From positions 1 to 37,089 of IMG/VR virus record IMGVR_UViG_3300008113_000482: a stretch of 37,089 nucleotides of DNA; one strand, given 5' to 3'. Shown in pieces: positions 17,018-23,280 of this stretch. The notes under the pieces were generated by a model that was not told the DNA's origin, made no database searches, and worked only from the letters and a program-made list of their open reading frames with translations. The position numbers and the translations under genes were made by a program. How positions within the stretch are numbered: position 1 is the first letter of the stretch; each line of letters opens with the position of its first letter. Origin of the DNA: a virus.

Positions 17018-17384
17018 CTAATAAACCTAAATACCTTTGAATAAATAAAATGCCTTCTTCTATATTTCTTATCTCTACAAATAATGGCATCCTACTACTA
17101 TTTCTCATAACTATATCTTTGAACTGTTTCTGCTCTTTACTTAACTTTCCTTTTTCGCTTTTTATCTCAATATAGCAAAATGGATAAACACCATTATCAA
17201 TAGGAATACAAAGGTCATAAACTCCACTTTTTAATCCAAGTTTTTGTAACCATTTAACTACACCAAAACCACTACCAAAAAAAGAGTTTGGAGTATGATA
17301 AATACATTTTAATACCTCATAATCATCTTCGTTCTTTTTAATCCAATCTACTATGCCAACTTGAATATCTGTTTCTTTCATCAT
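17010..17384 (-). CDS. VRR-NUC domain nuclease
   Basis: A 124-residue stand-alone VRR-NUC domain. The PD-(D/E)xK-type core is visible: GVYDLCIPI (Asp57), CYIEIKSEKGKLSKEQKQF (Glu73, Lys75, Gln86), preceded by HTPNS and a GLKSG turn. Family members cut branched or flap DNA, including Holliday junctions, so a role in phage recombination or in resolving replication forks before packaging is likely (inference). A GAGG site precedes the ATG. An upstream leftward terminator separates it from the 17536 gene. Confidence 0.85.
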   Translation of the reverse strand: MMKETDIQVGIVDWIKKNEDDYEVLKCIYHTPNSFFGSGFGVVKWLQKLGLKSGVYDLCIPIDNGVYPFCYIEIKSEKGKLSKEQKQFKDIVMRNSSRMPLFVEIRNIEEGILFIQRYLGLLDE

Positions 17385-17394
17385 TACCTCAAAC

Positions 17395-17424
17395 TAAAAA
17401 AGGACTATGAATAAACATAGTCCT
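17395..17424 (-). terminator. Leftward rho-independent terminator
   Basis: AGGACTATG (17401-17409) pairs with CATAGTCCT (17416-17424) around AATAAA. Read leftward it is followed by a T-run (17395-17400). It ends the transcript of the 17536-17886 gene. The gap 17425-17469 shows nothing else. Confidence 0.7.
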
Positions 17425-17535
17425 CTCTTCTTTAGGAGTTTTATTACAATGCCAATAGTAATAATATTCTTATACTACTTCAGAGTTATTATTTCCTGCT
17501 TCTTCTTTTGGATTATATAAAGTTTCTATACAACC

Positions 17536-17886
17536 TTAACAAGTAAGAAGATGAAGATTAAAATAACAATACATTTTTTCAGCATCTAAATGATAACTAT
17601 ATTCAAATCTCCTAATAACACTTTCATTATCAGAGTTATAATCTAATACTAAAACTACAGGTCTATTACTCAATCTTAAATATTGCGCTACTTTGTTAAC
17701 TTCATAAATATCTAAATCTTTTACATCAGCAACTAAAAGATTATAATCATCAACAACTATTTCTTCTAATGAAACTTTAATATCTGTACCAGCAATATCT
17801 TTCTTCAAATCTGATTTATATAGATAACCAACTTTATCATAGATTTTTCCAGATAAAAGAATATTTACATTTTCTAACTTTGTCAT
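17536..17886 (-). CDS. Hypothetical protein (116 aa), possibly shortened by a stop
   Basis: The ATG at 17886 is preferred to an upstream GTG at 17898 because that GTG overlaps the GAGGTGG ribosome site. The protein has alternating strands and helices (VNILLSGKIYDKVG, NLLVADVKDLDIYEVNKVAQ, RPVVLVLDYN) of receiver-like alpha/beta type, but no family is clear. After the TAA the same frame stays open for 21 more codons (GCIETLYNPKEEAGNNNSEV and one more) to a second TAA at 17470. This hydrophilic extension may be the original C-terminus. Confidence 0.55.
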   Translation of the reverse strand: MTKLENVNILLSGKIYDKVGYLYKSDLKKDIAGTDIKVSLEEIVVDDYNLLVADVKDLDIYEVNKVAQYLRLSNRPVVLVLDYNSDNESVIRRFEYSYHLDAEKMYCYFNLHLLTC

Positions 17887-17902
17887 TTTAAAATCCACCT
17901 CT

Positions 17903-17935
17903 AATAAAGTTTATCAAGAAAACAAAAACTTTATT
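17903..17935 (-). promoter_or_regulatory. Leader hairpin ahead of the 17886 gene
   Basis: AATAAAGTTT (17903-17912) pairs perfectly with AAACTTTATT (17926-17935). Read leftward, the hairpin ends three bases before the GAGGTGG site of the gene. It may affect initiation or mRNA stability. Confidence 0.4.
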
Positions 17936-18569
17936 TCAAAAACTCGCAAGCATCGTTTTTTCATAAGAGTTTTTGTTAGGTCATCTTTATTCCATTACTG
18001 CCAAGTAAACTTGTCATCCATTACATAAAGAAGACACTAAAAGTATTCTGAACTTTATTTCATATAAAAGATTTCTTTATAGAAGAAGCCAGATTTATTT
18101 CTTACCTAACCAGGATTTCTCTATATAAAAAAGTGTTTGAAAATAAAAAGACTACTCTGCTGGACTATACTACTTTTTCCGTTAAAAACCTCTGGTTTAG
18201 GAAAAATAGGATAGTACGGCAAAATAGTTTTTATTCGTTAAGCAAATCGCCAGATTTGTAGAATAAAAACTATTTATATATAACAATAATAATAAATAAA
18301 AAAATAACAATAAAGAATAGAGATGCGCTTTTATTTATAAAAGCATCAATTAGTTTCTTTTCTTTTGCTTCTTTTCTTTTCTTTGTAAGTGTTTCTATAT
18401 TAGTTATTTATAAAGAAACAGTCATTTGGAAACAGTTAATAAAAACAACAATAATCAGTAATATATGCGCTTTTATTTTAGTAAAAGCATCCTTACATTT
18501 TCTTTTATTTTTGCTTCTTTTTCTTTTCTTTTATGACTGTTTCTATATTAGTTATTTATAAAGAAACAC
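17936..18569. other. Non-coding AT-rich stretch with hairpins and repeats
   Basis: No supported gene is seen on either strand. The stretch holds a 54-nt nested hairpin (18222-18275), two tandem diverged units with internal hairpins (18323-18588), and pyrimidine-rich tracts on the plus strand. Together with 18750-19550 it is the best origin candidate. Confidence 0.5.
18222..18275. repeat. Large nested inverted repeat
   Basis: AAATAGTTTTTATTC (18222-18236) pairs perfectly over 15 bp with GAATAAAAACTATTT (18261-18275). Inside, CAAATC and GATTTG form a second 6-bp stem with a GCCA loop. No coding sequence is involved. It could be an origin hairpin, a protein-binding cruciform or a transcript end. 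Confidence 0.7.
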
Positions 18570-18588
18570 TTATTTGGAAACACTCATA
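18323..18588. repeat. Two tandem repeat units (A 18323-18441, B 18465-18588)
   Basis: Each unit begins ATGCGCTTTTATTT with a GCTTTTA/TAAAAGC hairpin, runs through a pyrimidine tract, contains TATATTAGTTATTTATAAAG, and ends with two GAAACA(G/C)T repeats 14 nt apart (18415 and 18429 in A; 18563 and 18577 in B). The arms flanking the central block are exchanged between units, so arm AAGTGTTTC of A matches GAAACACTT of B, and GACTGTTTC of B matches GAAACAGTC of A. Iteron-like. Confidence 0.7.
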
Positions 18589-18746
18589 TATCTATCTAAA
18601 AAACCACGCTTATTTGTTGTCTTATTAAAAAATCTCTTCTTGAAAAATCCATAGACTTTACAACAAACCATATAGATATAAAACAACACAAATGTAGCTA
18701 TAACACTATCCAAAAACACCAGTCTCATTTCATTAGTAAACATCAT
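18570..18746 (-). CDS. Small membrane protein (58 aa)
   Basis: A strong GGAGG site lies six bases before the ATG. The product begins MMFTNEMRLVF, has a membrane segment LDSVIATFVLFYIYMVCCKV, then a basic tail (FFKKRFFNKTTNKRG). The last codons lie inside repeat unit B, so the gene runs into the iteron region. No family is recognised. It would be an early leftward gene. The ribosome site is the strongest in the region, so it is probably expressed. Confidence 0.55.
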   Translation of the reverse strand: MMFTNEMRLVFLDSVIATFVLFYIYMVCCKVYGFFKKRFFNKTTNKRGFLDRYMSVSK

Positions 18747-18941
18747 TTTATTCCTCCAAAAAAATCCATAGAAAATACTATGATTTAGCCACTTTTATTC
18801 TTATTTTGATATATGAACCAACAATCCTAAAAAAACCTCTTATTCTTTTTATTTCAGCACTTATTCAGGATTTTAGCCATACAGTATTACAGAACTTTTT
18901 TCTTATTTACTATATTATTCTATGTGGATTTTTATTAGACC

Positions 18942-19085
18942 TCCAAAAAAAAATTAAACCGGGTTTTGTAGTTGAGATTTTTCCTCCAAATATATAGTTA
19001 GTGTTTCTGACATTTTTATCAGGATATTTTTCCAGAGAAATAGTTAAGAAAAAAGAAATCCAAAAAAAAATTAAACCGGGTTTTG
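18942..19085. repeat. Pair of 27-bp direct repeats
   Basis: Identical 27-bp copies lie at 18942-18968 and 19059-19085, 117 bp apart. Each has TCC, nine A, then TTAAACCGGGTTTTG with the palindrome AAACC-G-GGTTT. They may be binding sites for an initiator or regulator. Confidence 0.75.
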
Positions 19086-19142
19086 GAGTTTCAGTTTTGC
19101 ACCAAACAGTGGTCGGTTGGTAGGTCTTTTTTACTGTTAGAC

Positions 19143-19161
19143 ACCATATTATAGACCACCA
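19143..19161 (-). repeat. 19-bp motif, inverted partner of 24582-24600
   Basis: Read on the minus strand this is TGGTGGTCTATAATATGGT. It matches TGGTGGTCTATATTATGGT on the plus strand at 24582-24600 at 18 of 19 positions. The two lie near opposite ends of the GC-richer block. Confidence 0.65.
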
Positions 19162-19229
19162 GACAATAGTATGGTTTTTATGAGCCACCAGCATATAAAC
19201 AGGTAAGAAATAGACAGGTTGCTATATGA

Positions 19230-19299
19230 CACCTTACTAATATATGTAGACAATAGTAAGGTGGAGAAAAACAGGTGGAGAAAAACAGGTGGAGATATC
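19230..19299. repeat. Inverted repeat followed by 14-bp tandem repeats
   Basis: CACCTTACTA (19230-19239) is the inverse of TAGTAAGGTG (19254-19263). The unit AGGTGGAGAAAAAC stands at 19259-19272 and 19273-19286, with a third degraded copy at 19287-19299. Compact iteron-like sequence before the ATPase block. Confidence 0.65.
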
Positions 19300-19345
19300 A
19301 GGTGCTAAATATACACGCTAGCTACTACAATATAGTGTGTGTATG

Positions 19346-19392
19346 TATCCTTCTTATATAAGGATAAGCGCCAGCGGCAACGCCGCGGGCGC
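19346..19392 (+). promoter_or_regulatory. Tandem hairpins; the second is the first member (H1) of the intercistronic hairpin family
   Basis: TATCCTT/AAGGATA (19346-19366) is followed directly by a GC-rich hairpin (19368-19392): lower stem GCGCC/GGCGC, an A-G mismatch, upper stem GCGGC/GCCGC, loop AAC. This layout recurs between the genes downstream. Confidence 0.7.
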
Positions 19393-19419
19393 AACTGTAT
19401 CTAATGTGTAGCACCAATG

Positions 19420-19538
19420 GAAACGGTCAGTAGAAACAGTTAGAGGAGAATTCTTGAAGGTCCTTGCGCAAACCGTGTAGAATGTGTACAATGTCAGTAT
19501 TACCAAGCAGGAAACTGTCGGAAACAGTTAGAAACAAA
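19420..19538. repeat. GAAAC-type iterons
   Basis: GAAACGGTC (19420), GAAACAGTTAGA (19433), GAAACTGTC (19511), GAAACAGTTAG (19521) and GAAACAAA (19531) form two clusters. The same GAAACAGTTA occurs at 18429 in repeat unit A. A shared protein-binding site is likely; an origin role is inference. Confidence 0.55.
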
Positions 19539-19552
19539 TATTGAAGGTGGAC

Positions 19553-19581
19553 TTGACACCGACACAGAATGAAGGTAATAT
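19553..19581 (+). promoter_or_regulatory. Candidate sigma70-type promoter for the ATPase block
   Basis: TTGACA (19553-19558), a 17-nt spacer and TAATAT (19576-19581). Transcription would begin near 19588, about 40 nt before the first large gene. This looks like a host-type promoter, unlike the GATAAAATA late motif. Confidence 0.5.
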
Positions 19582-19630
19582 GGATACAGCAGCGTACCAA
19601 GCGTTGTTGTTAGAAGGAATGAAGAAATGA
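19580..19630 (+). CDS. Possible 16-aa leader peptide
   Basis: MDTAAYQALLLEGMKK is preceded by GAAGG, and its TGA overlaps the ATG of the next gene (ATGA), so it could couple translation. It would need a transcript starting upstream of the promoter proposed at 19553-19581, whose -10 box it overlaps. Both cannot be used on the same transcript. Confidence 0.25.
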   Translation: MDTAAYQALLLEGMKK

Positions 19631-20133
19631 ACGTAGTATTTGAAATCGCAGAGTTGGAGCACAAGGTCTCTAACCTGGTAGTGTCTATCGTGTACAGCGG
19701 TACAGAAGACACCATCGCAGTGAGTGGTCTCGGTGAAGCTATATTAGACGCAGCCAAAGCGCAAGGTCGTAAGGTAGTACCTATGATAGATAGTGTCCGC
19801 ATCAACAGCAGTATGATCATCAAGCCAGCAGCCGGTAAGGTCTACTGCTACGCAGGTCTCATCGTAGAAGGTGCGGAGATACCTGAACCTTGGCAGGTGG
19901 TCAACACGGTGCCTATCATCGTGGAGATAGACAAGGAAGCAGCCAAGCAACAGGACCTATTCAAAATGTTGAAGTTAGTAGAGACAGCGGAAGCACTGTG
20001 TAAATCTCATAATGAAGGTGATCCTTTTGAGACACACACTGTCCACCTGGTAGACAAGCTGCGTGTCAGCAGGTTTAGACAGGACCAATGGAACGTACTG
20101 CGCAACACCACAGCTTACCTAATCAAGCTGTAA
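19627..20133 (+). CDS. Hypothetical protein, first gene of the ATPase block (168 aa)
   Basis: AAGGAATGAAGAA precedes the ATG. The sequence has an N-terminal alpha/beta part (VVFEIAELEHKVSNLVVSIV, GLGEAILDAAKAQGRKVVPM), a strand region around KVYCYAGLIVEGAE and a helical C-terminus. No family is recognised. Codon use favours C-ending codons and AGC serine, unlike the late genes, and one 60-base line here is 32/60 G+C against 21/60 in the tape measure gene. It starts a rightward operon of hairpin-separated genes. Confidence 0.6.
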   Translation: MNVVFEIAELEHKVSNLVVSIVYSGTEDTIAVSGLGEAILDAAKAQGRKVVPMIDSVRINSSMIIKPAAGKVYCYAGLIVEGAEIPEPWQVVNTVPIIVEIDKEAAKQQDLFKMLKLVETAEALCKSHNEGDPFETHTVHLVDKLRVSRFRQDQWNVLRNTTAYLIKL

Positions 20134-20146
20134 TCTCAACAATGTC

Positions 20147-20169
20147 GGGTGCGGGCACAGCCCGCGCCC
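20147..20169 (+). promoter_or_regulatory. Intercistronic hairpin H2
   Basis: GGGT-GCGGGC, loop ACA, GCCCGC-GCCC; one T-G pair at the junction. It begins 13 nt after the preceding stop and ends 24 nt before the next ATG, which has the AAGGAAAAAATCAAATG leader. Confidence 0.8.
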
Positions 20170-20193
20170 GCTAATCAAGAAGGAAAAAATCAA

Positions 20194-20633
20194 ATGAAAG
20201 CAATCAAGATAGCATCGGAACTTACACAGTGGACCAATGAGGTACCAGTGTCATATTTATTTACCTACAAAGGCACCAAGCCTTACAATATCTTTGGTAT
20301 GTCTCCATATATTGTGTCTCTCGCAAGCCAGCAAGGACACAGCGTGGAGCACGGTCTTATCCTACCATCGACGTGGATACCAAGGACGGTGAGGTTGTTG
20401 TAATTCCAGTGGTTGTCAAGACCACAGCGGACCAACTGGATAGCATTAGCGCACTGTGCGATACCGCAGTGGCAGGTATCCAAGCTAACTGCCTACCACC
20501 TTCCACAACTTGGAAGCCACGCACCAAGATAACCAAGACCATTAGCACCAAAGATAGCTACCTCTTGGACCAGCGTATGTGTATCTATATCAATGGCAGC
20601 GGTAGACACTGTAATCTATCTACCAAAGCATAA
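20194..20633 (+). pseudogene. Hypothetical gene broken by a -1 frameshift
   Basis: The first frame starts at ATG 20194 behind the conserved AAGGAAAAAATCAAATG leader and stops at 20403 after 69 residues. From about 20361 the coding pattern moves to another frame (IDVDTKDGEVVVIPVVVKTT onward), which stays open to 20633 before the next hairpin. Restoring one base after CTACC (near 20366) would join them into one protein of ~146 residues with the sense LILP-IDVDTKDG. No slippery heptamer is seen, so a one-base deletion or a sequencing error is more likely than programmed shifting. Product unknown. Confidence 0.6.
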
Positions 20634-20645
20634 TCATCATCAAGC

Positions 20646-20671
20646 GGAAGCGGGGCGCAAGCCCCGCGACC
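20646..20671 (+). promoter_or_regulatory. Intercistronic hairpin H3
   Basis: Upper stem GCGGGGC/GCCCCGC with a GCAA loop (20650-20667), flanked by GG/CC around an AA/GA mismatch. It starts 12 nt after the preceding stop and lies 31 nt before the next ATG. Confidence 0.75.
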
Positions 20672-20702
20672 ACACTGTAATCAAACTATAAGGAATAGAA
20701 AA

Positions 20703-21464
20703 ATGAACGGAATGAAGACAAATGGTACCTTTGAGTACTTCAACAGCGCAGTAGCAGCAGCAAAGAACGTGCCAGGACAGAAGTGGTTGGCATATGACCA
20801 GAATGCTTTCAGCGGAGACGTGTGGACCATCCAAAGCGGGTTGACCTCTGAACCGCTGGCAATGGAGATACTTGGTTGTCTCTTGGATACCGGCACCTTT
20901 ACAATGACAGGCAGCGGAAACTTCAACAGTGTCGTGCTATACACAGGTGAGTACAGCAGCGAAGAATACCGTGAGACCATCAAGCAACTACAAGAAGCAC
21001 TGCCAGGAATGTTGGTAAATGACGCTAAATCTAATGGTAAAGGCGGTATTACATATGAACTTTGCTGGTCTGACCTTTATGTGTGGAATATGAGCACTTT
21101 CTCCTCCATTACTAATCTGGAAGGTTGTGATAAGTGCCAGCACGAACACCTTGGCAATATGAAAATGGAATACTGCGACAACTGCGCATCCACTTGGCAG
21201 GAGCACTTACACGGCACCTATATCAACTACCTTGAATTGGCAAAGGAACTTCTCGAAAGCATCGCAGAAAGCATCAACGAAGGACACGATAACCACATAT
21301 ATGAGTATGCGGAAGACCTTGAATACATCCTTGACCAATACCGCTGTGCTATGGCAAACGGTAATATTGACATCCTCGACTTCCTTGATAGCACGAGAGA
21401 ACAATATATCCTTATCAAAGCAAACCAACACCGCCTGGAAATGGCACACCTATACATCGACTAA
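20703..21464 (+). CDS. Hypothetical zinc-ribbon-like protein (253 aa)
   Basis: A central CxxC-x12-CxxC pattern (Cys142, 145, 158, 161; CDKC and CDNC) suggests a structural zinc site. The N-terminal ~110 residues are mixed alpha/beta with a YTGEYSSEEYRETIKQLQEA helix, and the C-terminal 80 are helical and acidic. It precedes the ATPase gene by one gene in the same operon. A DNA- or protein-binding role in replication is inference. AAGGAAT is the ribosome site. No family is recognised. Confidence 0.6.
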   Translation: MNGMKTNGTFEYFNSAVAAAKNVPGQKWLAYDQNAFSGDVWTIQSGLTSEPLAMEILGCLLDTGTFTMTGSGNFNSVVLYTGEYSSEEYRETIKQLQEALPGMLVNDAKSNGKGGITYELCWSDLYVWNMSTFSSITNLEGCDKCQHEHLGNMKMEYCDNCASTWQEHLHGTYINYLELAKELLESIAESINEGHDNHIYEYAEDLEYILDQYRCAMANGNIDILDFLDSTREQYILIKANQHRLEMAHLYID

Positions 21465-21473
21465 CAACTACAA

Positions 21474-21498
21474 GGGCAGCGGGCGCAAGCCCGCGCCC
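21474..21498 (+). promoter_or_regulatory. Intercistronic hairpin H4
   Basis: GGGC, bulged A, GCGGGC, GCAA loop, GCCCGC, GCCC. It begins nine nt after the preceding stop and ends 23 nt before the next ATG. A second pairing of AGCGGGCGC with GCGCCCGCT is also possible, so two folds compete. Confidence 0.8.
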
Positions 21499-21521
21499 GC
21501 TACTATGAAAGGAAAAATCAA

Positions 21522-21815
21522 ATGAAAAACATCAGCATCGGACACGAACCTGTCTACATCAACACACCATATGGCACTATCTATATTGAGTGCGCAGAAT
21601 GGTCAGAAGCAAAGCCAGAACTTATCGTAGGTATTTTTGACCTGTCAGATAGCGCTAACTTGTGCCTATCAGTGTCAGATCAACAGGAAGAATACACTAT
21701 TGATACCAGCACTACCAAAGCACCTAACGCTGTAATGCCACCTATCAAGGACATCGACACCAGCAAGCTAAAAACACCTAAACCTATCATCGACAAGGCA
21801 GGAAACTTACTATAA
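21522..21815 (+). CDS. Hypothetical protein (97 aa)
   Basis: Follows the leader TATGAAAGGAAAAATCAA. The N-terminal half is strand-rich (VYINTPYGTIYIECAEW, LIVGIFDLSD) and the C-terminal half is Pro/Thr/Lys-rich and probably extended. No family is recognised. Its first 17 coding bases plus three before are identical to those of the small holin-like gene at 32861, an odd match between blocks of different composition. Confidence 0.55.
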   Translation: MKNISIGHEPVYINTPYGTIYIECAEWSEAKPELIVGIFDLSDSANLCLSVSDQQEEYTIDTSTTKAPNAVMPPIKDIDTSKLKTPKPIIDKAGNLL

Positions 21816-21827
21816 ATACAACAGCAA

Positions 21828-21853
21828 GGGCAGCGGTACGCAGTACCGCGCCC
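21828..21853 (+). promoter_or_regulatory. Intercistronic hairpin H5
   Basis: GGGC, bulged A, GCGGTAC, loop GCA, GTACCGC, GCCC. It shares the layout of H4 but has a different stem sequence with both sides changed. It starts 12 nt after the stop and ends 25 nt before the ATPase ATG. Confidence 0.8.
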
Positions 21854-21878
21854 ACTACTACCAAAGGATATAAATGAA

Positions 21879-22829
21879 ATGAAACTTGAAAAAATCGCAG
21901 ACCAAATCAAGGTGTGGAGCAAACTACCAGCACCGGAATACCTCGTAGATAAACTATTCATCGAAGGTAGCATCAATATCATCGCAGCACCATCGAATGC
22001 TGGCAAAACACTTATCGCAACAGAGCTATTCCTTACTATTGGAACTGGCGGAACCTTCTTTGGCAGAACGGTGAAGAAATCTACCGTGATGTACTTTGAC
22101 CTTGAACTACAACACTCCTTGTACTTCCTACGCTTACGCAAACAACACAGCGGAGAGCTACCAGACAATATGTACTATGAAGAAGAGCGCATCGACGTAC
22201 TTGACGATAGCGTAATCAACAAATGTGCGGAAGAGATGTTGGCAGCAGGTGTAAAGGTCATCATCGTGGACAGTTATAGCCAGTGGTGTAGCGGGTTGGA
22301 AGAGAATTCTAATAGCCAACACGCTATCGTGCTGACACAACTCATCAAGATGCAAAACAAAGGTCTAACACTCATATTCTTGGCACACACACGCAAAGGA
22401 GCCACAAGCGCTAATCCTATTGAGATGATCCGTGGCGGTAGTGTGATAGGCAGCGGAGCATCAACTATCCTATACTTGGAGAAGCAGGTTGACACATACA
22501 GACTGCGACAAATCAAGGATAGACTGATACCAACGGAAGAATGGTTGGATGTGTACTTCCGCTTCAAAACCAATGAGCACGGAGAACTAAAACCTATGCT
22601 AATGGAAGACGCTAACATTAACAATACACTGTCAGCACAAATCATCAGCCACCTCGAAAGCGCACCATATTCAAGCGGAAATGATGTAGCAAAGGCAGTA
22701 AGCGCACAAAGAGCCACAGTGTCAGCAGAACTCAAAAAACTGGTGGAAATCGGTGCTATACAACAGGAACCGAAAGAACCACGCAAAGGTCAACGTGTCA
22801 AATATTACCTGCCAGAAGACCAAGGATAA
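21879..22829 (+). CDS. RecA-like P-loop ATPase (RepA/DnaB-type helicase family)
   Basis: A 316-residue protein. The Walker A motif is IAAPSNAGKT (35-44), Walker B is KVIIVDSYSQW (Asp131), and FLAHTRKG (167-174) is the usual sensor segment, followed by IRGGSVIGSGAS. This order is typical of AAA_25/RepA-type hexameric ATPases of phages and plasmids. The last ~65 residues look like a winged helix (NDVAKAVSAQRATVSAELKK). It probably loads on or unwinds DNA in phage replication. The ATG at 21879 follows a two-codon ATGAAATGA and an AAAGGA site. It is the only recognised replication-type gene here. Confidence 0.85.
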   Translation: MKLEKIADQIKVWSKLPAPEYLVDKLFIEGSINIIAAPSNAGKTLIATELFLTIGTGGTFFGRTVKKSTVMYFDLELQHSLYFLRLRKQHSGELPDNMYYEEERIDVLDDSVINKCAEEMLAAGVKVIIVDSYSQWCSGLEENSNSQHAIVLTQLIKMQNKGLTLIFLAHTRKGATSANPIEMIRGGSVIGSGASTILYLEKQVDTYRLRQIKDRLIPTEEWLDVYFRFKTNEHGELKPMLMEDANINNTLSAQIISHLESAPYSSGNDVAKAVSAQRATVSAELKKLVEIGAIQQEPKEPRKGQRVKYYLPEDQG

Positions 22830-22838
22830 CAACAACAA

Positions 22839-22869
22839 GCTGTGTGCGGTACGCAGTACCGCGCACAGC
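22839..22869 (+). promoter_or_regulatory. Intercistronic hairpin H6
   Basis: GCTGTGT-GCGGTAC, loop GCA, GTACCGC-GCACAGC: 14 pairs including one T-G. It begins nine nt after the ATPase stop and ends 20 nt before the next ATG. Confidence 0.85.
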
Positions 22870-22889
22870 GCTATGAAAGGAAAAATCAA

Positions 22890-23219
22890 ATGGAAATCAA
22901 GAACACAAAGCACATCAAAGCAAACAAAGAAGGATATGTACTGCGCCACCAAAGCAAAGGTATTACACGCAGCTACCTTGACCACCTATATATTTGGGCA
23001 GTGAAGAATGACCTTTATCTCTATATCCTTGTGAAACCTAATGAAACAAGAATGGCACCTGGATATGAAGATAGGTGGATAATGGAATGGAGAAAATACT
23101 GTCCTGCTGTCCAAGACCAAATAGGAGAGAATGACCAATGTCGTGGAATGTATTACTGTACCTTTGGATATATGCCTGACCAAGAATTAATGGAACAGGA
23201 TCCACGATATAAAGGATAG
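22890..23219 (+). CDS. Hypothetical protein (109 aa)
   Basis: The start chosen is the ATG behind the conserved GAAAGGAAAAATCAAATG leader; an upstream start would place the N-terminus in the hairpin. The protein is rich in aromatic residues and basic at the N-terminus (HIKANKEGYVLRHQSKG), with WAVKNDLYLYILVKP as a likely strand. No family is recognised. Codon use drifts back toward the AT-rich style in the second half. It is the last gene before a strong terminator. Confidence 0.6.
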   Translation: MEIKNTKHIKANKEGYVLRHQSKGITRSYLDHLYIWAVKNDLYLYILVKPNETRMAPGYEDRWIMEWRKYCPAVQDQIGENDQCRGMYYCTFGYMPDQELMEQDPRYKG

Positions 23220-23239
23220 CAACACACCGGCACCACTAC

Positions 23240-23278
23240 AAAGACCAAGCAGCACGAACACTGCCTGGTCTTTTTTTT
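23240..23278 (+). terminator. Rho-independent terminator of the ATPase block
   Basis: AAAGACCA-A-GCAG pairs with CTGC-C-TGGTCTTT around CACGAACA and is followed by a T-run to 23278. It starts 20 nt after the last gene. Confidence 0.85.
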
Positions 23279-23280
23279 GT

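Larger units (their letters stand above)
18747..19552. other. Non-coding regulatory/origin region
   Basis: Between the leftward membrane gene and the rightward ATPase block there is no supported gene except a possible leader peptide at its right edge. It holds a leftward hairpin plus T-run near 18761-18781, two 27-bp direct repeats, inverted and 14-bp tandem repeats near 19230-19299, tandem hairpins at 19346-19392, and GAAAC-type iterons at 19420-19538. A long open frame on the minus strand (18910-19194) has no ribosome site and spans the repeats. Confidence 0.5.

Noticed and set aside
17446-17520. Short hydrophobic ORF on the plus strand (about 23 aa)
   Set aside because: AGGAG lies 12 nt before the ATG, and the region is covered by the leftward transcript and its possible read-through extension.
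18323-18588. CRISPR-like array
   Set aside because: Only two long units with hairpins; no short regular repeats with unique spacers and no cas genes.
18910-19194. 94-aa ORF on the minus strand with KPGLIFFW twice
   Set aside because: The repeated peptide is only the translation of the 27-bp DNA repeats; no ribosome site.
20361-20370. Programmed frameshift in the 20194 gene
   Set aside because: No slippery heptamer or stimulatory stem is seen, so a simple deletion or sequence error is preferred.
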